A DNA stretch of 64,000 nucleotides from G963678095 sp963678095 (GTDB lineage Bacteria; Bacillota; Negativicutes; Selenomonadales; Selenomonadaceae): positions 1,488,001-1,552,000 of the forward strand of contig OY782746.1 of assembly GCA_963678095.2 (NCBI GenBank), written 5' to 3'. The position numbers were made by a program, and so were the translations under genes. The notes beneath the pieces were generated by a model. That model worked only from the letters and a program-made list of their open reading frames with translations. It made no database searches and was not told where the DNA came from. Below are positions 33,569-42,953 of this stretch, piece after piece; positions within the stretch are counted from its first letter, which is position 1, and every line of letters starts with the position of its first letter.

Positions 33569-34668
33569 TTTGCCACGCCCTCTTCAATGCGGACAATCTG
33601 TCCCGCATGAAGCTTGTGTACTCCAGCCGTAACTACAATTGCCCCCGGAGGCAGTCCCTTTACCCGCACTTGGTTGTCGCCAAAAGCTTCAACAGCGACA
33701 GTCTTGAGTTCCACCTGATTGCTGTCATTGACAATCCACACCTGGGGCTCAACTCCTGTCTGATAGATCGCTGACAGCGGCAGCACTATGTCCCCGTTAC
33801 TGTTATTTCCCGTCATAGCGGAACTATTACAGCTTACGCTGGCTGTCATGCCAAGCTGCATGCCTGCCGGCGCTTGCGGCAGGCTTACGCGAACCTTATA
33901 GGTCCGGGTGACTGCATCCGCCATCGGGGAAACTTCCCGCACCACACCATTTACCTGGACGCCAGACAGTGCCCAAAAAGAAACCTCCACTTTAGTTCCT
34001 GGCGCAACCATTGCTATTTTGTTTTCCGGAACGCTGAACTCTACCTCCAGTTCGTCCGTCCGCACCAAAGTCAAAACCGTTTGTCCGGCAGCGACAACCT
34101 GTCCGGCCTCTCCCTGGACATTGCTGATAACACCGGCACTATCGGTGATAAGGTCTGTATACCCCAGTTGATTATACCCCTGCGCAGACTGAGCCCGGGC
34201 TTGTTCATAGGAAGCTTTGGCTGAATCATATGCTGACTGATACTGATCAAGCGTTGCCGAGCTGACGGCCTCCTGCGCATACAGCTGGGCATAGCGATTG
34301 AGATTTGCCTCCGCGAGTGTCAGCTGCGCCTGTGCGGCTGCAACCTGTGCCATTCCTTTATTGGCCGTCTCTACGGCATCACGAGAATCGATACGCATCA
34401 GAGTATCCCCGGCCTGCACGCGGCTGCCAAGCTGCACATTTCTAGACAAAATCTTGCCCCCGACCTGAAAGGACAGATTTGTTTCATAGCGACCACGAAC
34501 CTCACCGGCATAGACGGCATTCTCACCGTCACTGCCGCCACCAGCTTTTATTGTTTTTACCATTTGCGCCGGCGGTGACTCTTCTGGTTTTTTTCCACAG
34601 CCGGCAACGCTGGCCAGGCAACTGACAACCAGTAAGGCCGCCAATATTTTTTGTCCTATTCTTCGCAT
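33565..34668 (-). CDS. RND periplasmic adaptor lipoprotein (MFP)
   Basis: 367 residues with a lipobox signal peptide (LAALLVVSCLASVAGC, lipidation at Cys24-25). HlyD/AcrA features: lipoyl-type N-terminal GEVRGRYETNLSFQVGGKI and GSRVQAGDTLMRID, a long alpha-hairpin (about 100-165), then a beta-barrel. It should bridge the RND permease to an outer-membrane channel. No TolC-like gene is nearby. Preceded by the MarR gene by 25 bases. Confidence 0.92.
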   Translation of the reverse strand: MRRIGQKILAALLVVSCLASVAGCGKKPEESPPAQMVKTIKAGGGSDGENAVYAGEVRGRYETNLSFQVGGKILSRNVQLGSRVQAGDTLMRIDSRDAVETANKGMAQVAAAQAQLTLAEANLNRYAQLYAQEAVSSATLDQYQSAYDSAKASYEQARAQSAQGYNQLGYTDLITDSAGVISNVQGEAGQVVAAGQTVLTLVRTDELEVEFSVPENKIAMVAPGTKVEVSFWALSGVQVNGVVREVSPMADAVTRTYKVRVSLPQAPAGMQLGMTASVSCNSSAMTGNNSNGDIVLPLSAIYQTGVEPQVWIVNDSNQVELKTVAVEAFGDNQVRVKGLPPGAIVVTAGVHKLHAGQIVRIEEGVAK

Positions 34669-34693
34669 AAAAATACCTCCTGTATTTTCCGTA

Positions 34694-35143
34694 CTATTTT
34701 TTTTGCACCAGATCAGGCAAATTTACCGACTGTGCCCGCTGCGCCAATAGCTGCAGGCCTGCAATAACAACTTCAGCAAAGGAAGGGTCTACGCCTTGCG
34801 CAAGATAATCCAGCCACCGCTGGAGTACCCGGCGCAAAAAAACTTCCTGCGCCAGTCCTTGCTCCGAAGGATACACATACTTGACCCGCTTGTCCTGTTC
34901 CCCCGGCAGCCGTTTGATCAAACCTTTTCCCTCTAGTAATTTTAGCGTCCGGGTAATTGCCGCCTTATCAACACAAAGCATTTCCGCAAGATCATCCTGC
35001 CTGGCACCGGCATGATCATACAGATTGTGCAGCAATACATATTCCGCATAGGTTAAATCCAACTCGGCACAAGCCGCCACAATGTAAGCCTGAGACCGGC
35101 GTTCAATAATATCAAAGCAATGCGCGGCATTTATATAATCCAT
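34694..35143 (-). CDS. MarR-family transcriptional regulator of the RND operon
   Basis: 149 residues from ATG 35143 (GGGAGG four bases upstream). A winged-helix MarR core: LTYAEYVLLHNLYDH, GARQDDLAEMLCVDKAAITRTLKLLEGKGLIKR, then the wing DKRVKYVYPSEQG. It is the first gene of marR-adaptor-RND and a palindrome GTTGAT-TAG-ATCAAC lies 20 bases before its start, the usual place for autorepression. Confidence 0.88.
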   Translation of the reverse strand: MDYINAAHCFDIIERRSQAYIVAACAELDLTYAEYVLLHNLYDHAGARQDDLAEMLCVDKAAITRTLKLLEGKGLIKRLPGEQDKRVKYVYPSEQGLAQEVFLRRVLQRWLDYLAQGVDPSFAEVVIAGLQLLAQRAQSVNLPDLVQKK

Positions 35144-35162
35144 AATACCTCCCAAGAAAGTG

Positions 35163-35177
35163 GTTGATTAGATCAAC
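35163..35177. promoter_or_regulatory. Palindrome upstream of the marR operon
   Basis: GTTGAT-TAG-ATCAAC, perfect 6+3+6, about 20 bases before the marR start; a typical MarR operator shape. Confidence 0.55.
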
Positions 35178-35227
35178 TATATTCTAGCAAAAAAGGAGGG
35201 TTGTTTCAAGCAAAACCCTCCATTTTC

Positions 35228-35656
35228 TTATTCTTCTTTGATAGAACGATGCGCGAGCCCCACACAGAGCTCATTGAGATTGAGCATTCCCACGCCCATG
35301 TAAATCGCCACACAGAGATGCTCTTTATGACGGGCAATACCAATCTTGCCGCCAACATTAAACCCCAGTGCCTTAAGCTTTACCTGCTCAAGCGCAGCCG
35401 CGGCGGCTCCGGCAACCGGTCCGGCACCGATATGATTGTCAGGGACAATCCCCTGCCGCTGCGCCGCGACGACAGCCCGCTCAACAATTTTCACTATAAT
35501 CCCGGTAAATTCCCCGCCAAAATCGACAGCGGCCGCCTTGATCTGCTGGTCTGCCAGCTCCTGCTTGACAATGTTTTCTTCCCCGCGACTACTGGTCACA
35601 GCAATCCTGAGTGCCGCCCGGCCGACATCAAGGCTCATCATTTTTTCTCGTTCCAT
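35228..35656 (-). CDS. HutP-family protein, orphan
   Basis: 142 residues. The C-terminal KLKALGFNVGGKIGIARHKEHLCVAIYMGVGMLNLNELCVGLAHRSI resembles HutP, the RNA-binding antiterminator of histidine utilisation, and the preceding segment IVKIVERAVVAAQRQGIVPDNHI matches its middle part. HutP uses His-rich loops to bind L-histidine and Mg2+; several His residues are conserved here. No hut genes are adjacent, so the target is unknown. The assignment is by eye. Confidence 0.6.
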   Translation of the reverse strand: MEREKMMSLDVGRAALRIAVTSSRGEENIVKQELADQQIKAAAVDFGGEFTGIIVKIVERAVVAAQRQGIVPDNHIGAGPVAGAAAAALEQVKLKALGFNVGGKIGIARHKEHLCVAIYMGVGMLNLNELCVGLAHRSIKEE

Positions 35657-35705
35657 CGCCTTCCGTCCTTCCCTCTGCTTGTGCTATCCAATCTGTCATA
35701 TTTTT

Positions 35706-35734
35706 ATTATATAGGAAAGCTTTTTTTATTTCAA
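35706..35734 (-). promoter_or_regulatory. Promoter of the HutP-like gene
   Basis: TTGAAA (35734-35729), 17 bases, TATAAT (35711-35706), about 50 bases before the start. Confidence 0.8.
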
Positions 35735-35851
35735 TTCAACCCAAAATCCCCCCGACAAAAGTTTCATTAACCTGCAATTGGCAGGGAGACCTGCTGACTA
35801 CAACGAATATGCATAAATGTAACATATTTTACAATAAGAGGAGTGAATATT

Positions 35852-37453
35852 TTGTCATTTTGTAGTAAACATATCCTTATGCAATTCTTCTTTTCTGTTT
35901 TTTTTCTTTTTTCACTGCTTCAGCCGGCAACAGCACAAACCATATCAGACAGTACCAGTACCACCTTGCCGGAAGCTTGCCCCCCAGCCAGTACTACCAG
36001 CACGTTGTTCCTGCTGGAGAAAGCAGGGAAATATGGCTACATAAATAATCAGGGAAATATCATTCTGCCGCTGGCCTATGACGCTCTGAGCCTGCCGGAT
36101 GCAAAGGGACGTATCATCGTCAAAGAAAAGGATGCTTATGGCATCTTTGATCAAAGCGGGCACCAGATTCTGCCACCGACCTTCAAGGACCTGAAGATTG
36201 GTACTGACGGCAACATCTACGCCAGCCAGGGAAAGCTGCAAGGTGTTTTTAATTCTGCCGGTCAGCCAATTTTGCCAATAGAATTTGAAAGTTGCCAGCC
36301 TTGTACGCCTGGACTCATTCTTGCTAAAAAAGATAAACTGTGGCATTACTATGATTCCATATCGGGAAAAATTGTCATTGAGCAGGGCTTTGATGAAGCC
36401 TCGCCATTTGTCGAAGGATTGGCCCGTGTAAAGTGCGGCGACAAATATGGCTATATAGACCAGCAGGGAAAAATCCTTATCCCCTGTCAATATAAAGACG
36501 CCGTTGATTTTTCAGAAGGACTGGCGGCAGTAACAACAAAGGACCGCTGGGGATTTATTGATCCAACCGGCAAAATGATCATACCGGAGACCTTTTCGGG
36601 GTATGAAGCCGGGTTCAGTGAAGGCCTAGCCATTGTCCATGGCGCCAGTGCCCATGACTATATCGACAAAAAAGGAACCCTTGCATTTTCCGCCCCCTAT
36701 GAAATCGTTTATCCGTTTAAAGACGGTCTGGCCGAAATCAATGTTGAAAAAGTAAGCTTTTCCTGGGGTGGTCTGATCTCCTCCGCCTTATCTTCTGCTT
36801 TAAACGTCTATGTGCCAGACGAGGACAGAAATCTGATCGCCAGCAATATGAAACGCGGCTTTGTCGATAAAACCGGCAAGCAGCTGATTCCGACGACCTA
36901 TGATTTTGTCAGCAGTTTTCAAAATGGGTTAGCCAAAGTAATGTTGCACGATAAGGCCGGCTATGTCGACCACCAGGGATGCTTTGTAATCCCAGCGGAT
37001 TATCAGGAATTATCTTTTTTTCAGGAAGGCTTCGCCGCCGCTAAAAAAGACGGCAAATGGAGCTTTATTGACAAAAATAACCGGGCGCTGACTGCCTTTA
37101 CCTTCGATCAGGCCGCCGACTTTAAAGACAACCTAGCGGCAGTAAAAACCAGCACGGGCTGGGGATTTGTCAACCTCACGGGAGACCTCGTCATCAAGCC
37201 TAAATACGACAGTGTCTCCGTCTTTTCTGGCGACATTGCGATTGTAAAGTTTAAGGGTGCCACGGGCGCGATCAATCGCGACGGGCATTATGTTCTGCCG
37301 GCAAAAATGGAATATCAGGACATTGAATCGTTTCAAAATGGCCTGGGAGCCATTAAGCTCCAGAACAAATGGGGCGTTATAAAGACAGATGGCACACTCT
37401 TTTTACCCGCTGTATATGATTCCATTCGCAGCATTTCCCTGGCTGTAAATTGA
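35852..37453 (+). CDS. Secreted WG-repeat protein
   Basis: 533 residues from TTG 35852, chosen because GAGGAG lies eight bases upstream. Signal peptide (LMQFFFSVFFLFSLLQPATAQ). About eleven repeats of the WG type (for example YGYIDQQGKILIPCQYKDAV, RWGFIDPTGKMIIPETF, KWSFIDKNNRALTAFTFDQA) make up nearly the whole chain, probably a beta-propeller or solenoid. Such proteins are often extracellular or periplasmic binders; function unknown. A terminator follows. Confidence 0.8.
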   Translation: MSFCSKHILMQFFFSVFFLFSLLQPATAQTISDSTSTTLPEACPPASTTSTLFLLEKAGKYGYINNQGNIILPLAYDALSLPDAKGRIIVKEKDAYGIFDQSGHQILPPTFKDLKIGTDGNIYASQGKLQGVFNSAGQPILPIEFESCQPCTPGLILAKKDKLWHYYDSISGKIVIEQGFDEASPFVEGLARVKCGDKYGYIDQQGKILIPCQYKDAVDFSEGLAAVTTKDRWGFIDPTGKMIIPETFSGYEAGFSEGLAIVHGASAHDYIDKKGTLAFSAPYEIVYPFKDGLAEINVEKVSFSWGGLISSALSSALNVYVPDEDRNLIASNMKRGFVDKTGKQLIPTTYDFVSSFQNGLAKVMLHDKAGYVDHQGCFVIPADYQELSFFQEGFAAAKKDGKWSFIDKNNRALTAFTFDQAADFKDNLAAVKTSTGWGFVNLTGDLVIKPKYDSVSVFSGDIAIVKFKGATGAINRDGHYVLPAKMEYQDIESFQNGLGAIKLQNKWGVIKTDGTLFLPAVYDSIRSISLAVN

Positions 37454-37468
37454 CCATTTAGAGCAAAC

Positions 37469-37507
37469 GGAGCCAGCTCTGCAACCGCAGACTGGCTCCA
37501 TTTTTTA
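37469..37507 (+). terminator. Terminator after the WG-repeat gene
   Basis: GGAGCCAG...CTGGCTCC stem (inner TCTGC/GCAGA) then T6. Confidence 0.8.
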
Positions 37508-37601
37508 GAGTCTGGCCACTTTTCGCAAAACAGTCTGCACAATTGACCAAACATCCTTTATAATAAAAGTATAGTCCGCAAACTAGAAAGAAGGTCTTTT
37601 G

Positions 37602-38318
37602 ATGAAAGATATCTTAGATGCCCACATGCACACCCTTGCCAGCGGGCATGCTTACAGCACAATCCGAGAAATGGCCCGTGCGGCCAGTCAAAAGGGGCTC
37701 GAGCTTATCGGGATAACCGAACATGCCCCCATGATGCCGGGAACTTGCCACGAGATCTATTTTCATAATTTCAAAGTTATTCAGCGTGAGGCCTATGAGG
37801 TTCCTCTGCTTATGGGCGCCGAACTCAATATCACAAGCTATACCGGCATGGTCGATTTGAAGGATTATGTACTCGCCAAAATCGACTACGCCGTTGCCAG
37901 TCTGCATGAGCCATGCCTGCGTCCGGGGACTATCGACCAAAATACGGCAGCCGTCATCGGCGCTATGCAGCACCCCCGGGTAAAAATCATCGGACATCCG
38001 GAAAACGGCAACTATCCGCTTGACTATGAGGCCGTAGTAAAGGCAGCCAAAGAACACCACGTCCTGCTTGAGCTCAACAACAGCTCCTATAGCCCCCTGT
38101 CAAACCGCCGCAACTCCAGGGAAAATGCCCAAATCATGCTGAAATACTGCCGTAAATATGGTGTATCCGTCATCATGGACAGTGATGCCCATATCGACCT
38201 TGATGTCGGTAATCACACCCTTGCCCGGGAAGTTGTTGCCGCCGCTGATTTTCCGGAGGATCTCATCGTGAATACCGATCTTGAAAAATTCCGGTATTTC
38301 TTAAACTGGAAAAGCTAA
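37602..38318 (+). CDS. PHP-domain phosphatase (YcdX type)
   Basis: 238 residues from ATG 37602 with GAAGG upstream. PHP metal motifs: DAHMHTLASGHAYST, ITEHAPMMP, the later HPENGN and DSDAHI. YcdX proteins are trinuclear-metal phosphatases acting on small phosphorylated compounds. Lone gene; substrate unknown. Confidence 0.87.
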   Translation: MKDILDAHMHTLASGHAYSTIREMARAASQKGLELIGITEHAPMMPGTCHEIYFHNFKVIQREAYEVPLLMGAELNITSYTGMVDLKDYVLAKIDYAVASLHEPCLRPGTIDQNTAAVIGAMQHPRVKIIGHPENGNYPLDYEAVVKAAKEHHVLLELNNSSYSPLSNRRNSRENAQIMLKYCRKYGVSVIMDSDAHIDLDVGNHTLAREVVAAADFPEDLIVNTDLEKFRYFLNWKS

Positions 38319-38341
38319 AGTTCTTCAATTCTTTCTCCCTT

Positions 38342-38378
38342 GCCGAATATTTTAACGATATTCGGCCATTTTTTTTAT
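38342..38378 (+). terminator. Terminator after the PHP gene
   Basis: GCCGAATAT / ATATTCGGC stem followed by a long T tract. Confidence 0.8.
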
Positions 38379-38519
38379 TTTTTTTAAACAAAAACAGGCA
38401 TTATTGTTTTTTCACTTTATAAAATAAGGTTTTTTCAGTCATGCGCATTTGACCTTGCCTGTATTCCTCTTTATACTTAACTTTATGTCTTATAATTTAT
38501 GGAAACAGGTGTGATATTA

Positions 38520-39944
38520 ATGAATTTATTGCGTACAAAAAGTGTAGAACAAATGCGCGCCATGGCCGATAAATCCGGCATGGCCAAAAGCCTTGGCGCC
38601 TTTGACCTTATGCTGCTCGGCATTGGCGGGGTCATCGGTACCGGCATCTTCGTTCTGACCGGAGTTGCGGCGGCTAAGTATGCGGGGCCGGCCGTCATGC
38701 TGTCCTTCGTCATTTCAGCCCTGGCCTGTGCCTTTGCCGGCCTTGCCTATGCTGAATTTGCCTCCATCGTTCCCTCTTCCGGCAGTGCTTATACCTATAC
38801 TTACGCCTCACTCGGAGAATTTATTGCCTTTCTCGTCGGCTGGAACCTGATCCTTGAATACACCGTAACCGCCAGTGCGGTTGCCTCCGGCTGGTCCGGC
38901 TACATTGTCGGCCTGCTAAAATCCGCCGGCATTCAATTATCTCCGGCTTTTACCCTGGTCCCTTCCGATGGAGGAATCATCAATCTGCCCGCCATTTTAA
39001 TTACGATATGTCTGTCCTTCTTTTTGATTCGCGGCACCCATGAGAGCACTAAACTCAACCGCATTCTCGTCGGCGTGAAACTCCTGGCCGTATTCATCTT
39101 TCTGCTGATTGCCGGCCCGCATGTTGACACGGCAAACTGGACACCGTTCATGCCCTTTGGCTTTCAGGGCGTGGCCGGTGGTGCTGCCATCGTATTTTTT
39201 GCCTATATCGGCTTTGATGCTGTGGCAACCTCCGCCGAGGAATGTAAAAATCCCAGCCGTGATCTACCAATCGGCATTATCGGATCCTTGGTGCTGTGTA
39301 CGGTGCTTTATGTCGCCGTCGCCGCCGTTTTAACCGGAATTGTTCCCTATACAGAATTAAATAATGCTGAACCTGTGGCTTTTGCCCTGCGCTATATCGG
39401 CTATAATATCGGTTCTGCACTCGTCGGCGTCGGGGCTGTGGCCGGCATTACGACCGTATTATTGATTATGTTATATGGACAGGCCCGCATTTTCTTTGCC
39501 ATGTCCCGTGACGGCATGGTCCCAGCTAAAATATGCAAGATTCATCCCCGCTATAAAACCCCTTATCTGGTAACACTCCTGGGCGCTGTGTTCGTCTCCT
39601 TGATCTCCGGCTTTGCACCGATCGGACTGATTGCGGAAATGGCGAATATCGGGACGCTCAGTGCCTTTACCATCGCGGCTATCGGCGTCATGGTGCTGCG
39701 CTTCACCAAACCAGATCTGCCCCGAACCTTCCGTTGCCCGGCGGTGGGAATTATCGCCCCCTTGGCGGTTCTCTCCTGCTTGTACCTGATGTACAATCTA
39801 CCGCTGGACACCTGGATCCGCTTTTTTGTCTGGTGCTTTATCGGCTGCATTGTTTACTTCAGCTACAGTTACAAGCACAGCGCCGTCGGCCGACAGGCAG
39901 AAGAAAGCCCCACCGCCAAACAGGAATTTTCCCCACTTCAATAA
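38520..39944 (+). CDS. APC-family amino acid permease
   Basis: 474 residues from ATG 38520 (AGGTG about eight bases upstream; the ATG at 38499 has no site). About 12 membrane helices. APC family marks: LLGIGGVIGTGIFVLTG, FAGLAYAEFASIVPSSGSAYTY, FFAYIGFDAVATSAEECKNPSRDLP. Closest to the YfnA/cationic amino acid transporter group. Followed by a terminator; no catabolic genes adjacent, so substrate is not assigned. Confidence 0.9.
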   Translation: MNLLRTKSVEQMRAMADKSGMAKSLGAFDLMLLGIGGVIGTGIFVLTGVAAAKYAGPAVMLSFVISALACAFAGLAYAEFASIVPSSGSAYTYTYASLGEFIAFLVGWNLILEYTVTASAVASGWSGYIVGLLKSAGIQLSPAFTLVPSDGGIINLPAILITICLSFFLIRGTHESTKLNRILVGVKLLAVFIFLLIAGPHVDTANWTPFMPFGFQGVAGGAAIVFFAYIGFDAVATSAEECKNPSRDLPIGIIGSLVLCTVLYVAVAAVLTGIVPYTELNNAEPVAFALRYIGYNIGSALVGVGAVAGITTVLLIMLYGQARIFFAMSRDGMVPAKICKIHPRYKTPYLVTLLGAVFVSLISGFAPIGLIAEMANIGTLSAFTIAAIGVMVLRFTKPDLPRTFRCPAVGIIAPLAVLSCLYLMYNLPLDTWIRFFVWCFIGCIVYFSYSYKHSAVGRQAEESPTAKQEFSPLQ

Positions 39945-39947
39945 AAG

Positions 39948-39985
39948 CAAAGCCCCGAAGAATTCTTTCTTCGGGGCTTTTTGAC
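39948..39985 (+). terminator. Terminator after the APC permease
   Basis: AAAGCCCCGAAGAA / TTCTTCGGGGCTTT stem then T5. Confidence 0.85.
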
Positions 39986-40061
39986 AAAGTGAGGCAGATA
40001 ACATAGAATAAATTTAAAATACAGCGGTTGTCGCGCTAAAGACAAAGGATGTTTTAATCAC

Positions 40062-41537
40062 ATGCTAGTACACGAACTCATCTTCCGCGGAAAAAATGAC
40101 ACGCTGGCGATTATTGAAGGCCGGCAACAAATCACCTATCAGCAGTTGCAGGAGAAAACGGCCGCTTACCGTGACTTCTTCTACTCCCTTGGCATTCGCT
40201 GCGGCGATAATGTGGCACTATGTTCCCGCAACTGCCGAGAATATATTTATGCCTATATGGCTATAAACTGGCTGGGGGCAGTCGCTGTACCGATTAATTT
40301 TCAGCTGAGCCCGCGTGAAATCGTTTATATCCTCAAAGATGCCGGCATTGAGTTTTTTATCACGCATAAAGAACTCGATTTCACGACAGCGGGCAAAGCT
40401 CCGCTTCCCGCAACGCTGCAGCAGATTTTGCTACCAGGGATTGAGCCCCAACTGGGTAATCAGCCACCAGCGCCAGCCTTGCCCGACGATTTTTCCGAAG
40501 AAAATACCGGCGCTATTATCTATACCTCCGGGACAACGGGAACCCCGAAGGGGGCCGTGCTGTCGCATAAAAACCTGACCCGTGATGCTGCCATGTTTCA
40601 GGAATTTCTTCAGGTAAAACCAACCGATAATATTCTCTGCGTACTACCCATGTATCATTGTTTTTCCTGGACTTGTGCCGTAATAAATCCTCTCTATGCG
40701 GGCGCCTGCATAACCATTCTTGCCGCTTTTTCCCCCAAGGAATGCCTCGATACCATTCGCGAGCGGCAAATCAGTATCTTGTATGCCGTTCCCTCCATCT
40801 GCAGCCTGATTGCCAAACTCGGCCGCAAAGAGGATCTACATTCCCTGCGCATCGCAGTCCTCGGCGGAGCTTCTCTGCCACTGCAGATTGCCCGGGATTT
40901 TAAAGAAAAATTCGGCATCGCCATCTGTGAAGGGTATGGCCTGTCAGAAGCGGCTCCTGTCTGCGCGGTCAATCCTCCCGGACGGGAAAAGCTGGGCTCG
41001 ATCGGCCTGCCACTTCCCGGCATCCAGGTGAAAATCATCGATGCCGACAGCAATGCTTTGCCGCCAGGACAGCCCGGAGAACTGTGTCTGGCAGGAGACA
41101 ATATAATGAAAGGCTATTGGCACCTGCCCGAAGACACGGCTGCGGCCCTCAAGGACGGCTGGCTTCACACCGGGGATATAGCGGTGCAGGACAATGACGG
41201 CTATCTGTTTATTGTCGACCGGATCAAAGATATGATTATCAGTATGGGGGAAAATATTTATCCCCGTGAAATCGAAGAACTCCTTTATGCTTATGATGGC
41301 ATTGCCGAAGCCGCCGTGGTTGGGGTGCCCGACAAACTGCGCGGCCAGTCAGGCGTCTGTTTTTTTGTCACCGAACCCGGGAAAGAGGTTGTCATCCGCG
41401 AATTGAAAAAATATCTGCAAGAAAATCTAGCTCTGTACAAATTACCACGTGAATATAAGCAACTTCAAGAACTTCCCAAAACGGGTACCGGAAAAATCTC
41501 CAAACGTGAATTAGTTAACGCCTACCAAAAAAAGTAA
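40062..41537 (+). CDS. AMP-binding acyl-CoA ligase
   Basis: 491 residues of the ANL superfamily. AMP-binding P-loop IIYTSGTTGTPKGAVLSH (residues about 150-167), YGLSEAAPVCAVN, GWLHTGDIAVQDNDGYLFIVDR, and the C-terminal Lys in LPKTGTGKISKREL. Likely a medium- or long-chain fatty acid CoA ligase; chain length cannot be told. The start has only a weak site (AAAGGATG 10 bases upstream). Confidence 0.87.
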   Translation: MLVHELIFRGKNDTLAIIEGRQQITYQQLQEKTAAYRDFFYSLGIRCGDNVALCSRNCREYIYAYMAINWLGAVAVPINFQLSPREIVYILKDAGIEFFITHKELDFTTAGKAPLPATLQQILLPGIEPQLGNQPPAPALPDDFSEENTGAIIYTSGTTGTPKGAVLSHKNLTRDAAMFQEFLQVKPTDNILCVLPMYHCFSWTCAVINPLYAGACITILAAFSPKECLDTIRERQISILYAVPSICSLIAKLGRKEDLHSLRIAVLGGASLPLQIARDFKEKFGIAICEGYGLSEAAPVCAVNPPGREKLGSIGLPLPGIQVKIIDADSNALPPGQPGELCLAGDNIMKGYWHLPEDTAAALKDGWLHTGDIAVQDNDGYLFIVDRIKDMIISMGENIYPREIEELLYAYDGIAEAAVVGVPDKLRGQSGVCFFVTEPGKEVVIRELKKYLQENLALYKLPREYKQLQELPKTGTGKISKRELVNAYQKK

Positions 41538-41542
41538 GGATA

Positions 41543-41583
41543 AAAAAACACCATCCGCAACGATATGCGGATGGTGTTTTTTA
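41543..41583. terminator. Bidirectional terminator between acyl-CoA ligase and aminopeptidase
   Basis: AAAACACCATCCGCA / TGCGGATGGTGTTTT stem; T-rich on the plus side, and on the minus side after the complement. Confidence 0.8.
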
Positions 41584-42876
41584 TGCTTCCGAAAAAAAAG
41601 CCCTGAGAAGATTTTCCAAGGAAAGTTGATCCGCTGCCCCGATAACCTCGCGGACAGAATGCATGGCCAGCATCCCGACACCAATATCCATCGTCCGAAG
41701 GGGGACCAGGGTCGACGCAATGCTGCCAAGAGTGGAGCCTCCGGCTACATCGGACCGATTGACAAAATGCTGTGCTTCAATTCCATGTTTTTGGCAAAGT
41801 GCCTTAGCAATTGCCACGGCCTCGCAGTCACCGGCATAGGACTGCGTTGCCGATGTTTTCAATACCACGCCGCCGTTTAACAGCGGACGATTGGTCGGAT
41901 CGCTTTTTTCCGGCACATTCGGGTGCACGGCATGGGCCGCATCAACAGAGAACATATACCCTTGCGCGAGTGCTGCCAGATAATCTTCGCGCGCCAGCCC
42001 AAGGGATAGATAGATCCGCTCCAGCATCTGGGCAAATAACAGCGATCCGGCACCTTGCTTCGTCCTGCTTCCGACCTCTTCATGGTCAAATAAGGCCACG
42101 GCATTAATTCCAGCCTCGCGATCACTGCCAAGGAGACTCTCAATGCACGCCTGGACCGACGACAAATTGTCAAGCCGCGGAGCAGAAATCAGCTCTTTGT
42201 CAAAACCAAGCCGACAGCCTGTCTCGACCGGATATAATGCCAAATCATACGCCAGAATATCGGCTGGCTCACAACCAAGCTGTGCTGCCAGCCGCGCCGG
42301 AAAGAAATCCTCGCCGGATTCCGGCCCCAGCAATCCGGCAAGTGGCAGCATATCCTTTTGTCGGTTCAGGGCGACGCCTTTATTGATCTCACGATTCATA
42401 TGAATGGCCAAATTTGGAATTATCAGCAGGGGTGTTTTAAAATCAACCAACCGGCTAGCCGGTAAAAAAGGTTTTTGGGTCCGCAGGGCAACTTTTCCGG
42501 CCAGTGACAACGGCCGGTCAAGCCAGGTATTTAAGATCATCCCGCCATAGGCTTCAATATTGAGTTTTTGGTAACCATTTTCGCTTATAGCGCAGGCTGG
42601 CTTTAACTTGAAACAAGGAAAATCTGTATGGGCGGCCGCAATTCGCAGCCCACCTGCTGCTGGTTTTTTACCCAAGGAAAAAGCCAGCAGCATCGAATCA
42701 TAGGGAGCAAAAATATAGCTTTTGCCCGTCTGCAGCTGCCACTGCGGCTGCTCTGGCAAAAGCTCCATAAAGCCCGCGGCCAGCAATCGCTGTTTGGCCC
42801 TGGCTGCCGCATGGAAGGATGACGGGCTGTCCGCTATAAAATCCAGCAGCTTGTCCGCTGCAATATCTGTACTCAT
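41581..42876 (-). CDS. M18 family aminopeptidase
   Basis: 431 residues from ATG 42876 (AAAGGAG 7 bases upstream; the neighbouring ATG 42879 is possible). M18 marks: AAHTDFPCFKLKP, DNLSSVQACIESL, FDHEEVGSRTKQGAGSLL and VDAAHAVHPNVPEK, with metal-binding His/Asp/Glu residues intact. Cytosolic; removes N-terminal residues, often Asp or hydrophobic. Confidence 0.92.
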   Translation of the reverse strand: MSTDIAADKLLDFIADSPSSFHAAARAKQRLLAAGFMELLPEQPQWQLQTGKSYIFAPYDSMLLAFSLGKKPAAGGLRIAAAHTDFPCFKLKPACAISENGYQKLNIEAYGGMILNTWLDRPLSLAGKVALRTQKPFLPASRLVDFKTPLLIIPNLAIHMNREINKGVALNRQKDMLPLAGLLGPESGEDFFPARLAAQLGCEPADILAYDLALYPVETGCRLGFDKELISAPRLDNLSSVQACIESLLGSDREAGINAVALFDHEEVGSRTKQGAGSLLFAQMLERIYLSLGLAREDYLAALAQGYMFSVDAAHAVHPNVPEKSDPTNRPLLNGGVVLKTSATQSYAGDCEAVAIAKALCQKHGIEAQHFVNRSDVAGGSTLGSIASTLVPLRTMDIGVGMLAMHSVREVIGAADQLSLENLLRAFFSEA

Positions 42877-42953
42877 CATAAAGCTCCTTTCTGCCAGCAA
42901 CTATAGTACTGACAGATCAATTTGTTTTATTTCATTCAATGAACCCGGCCGAT

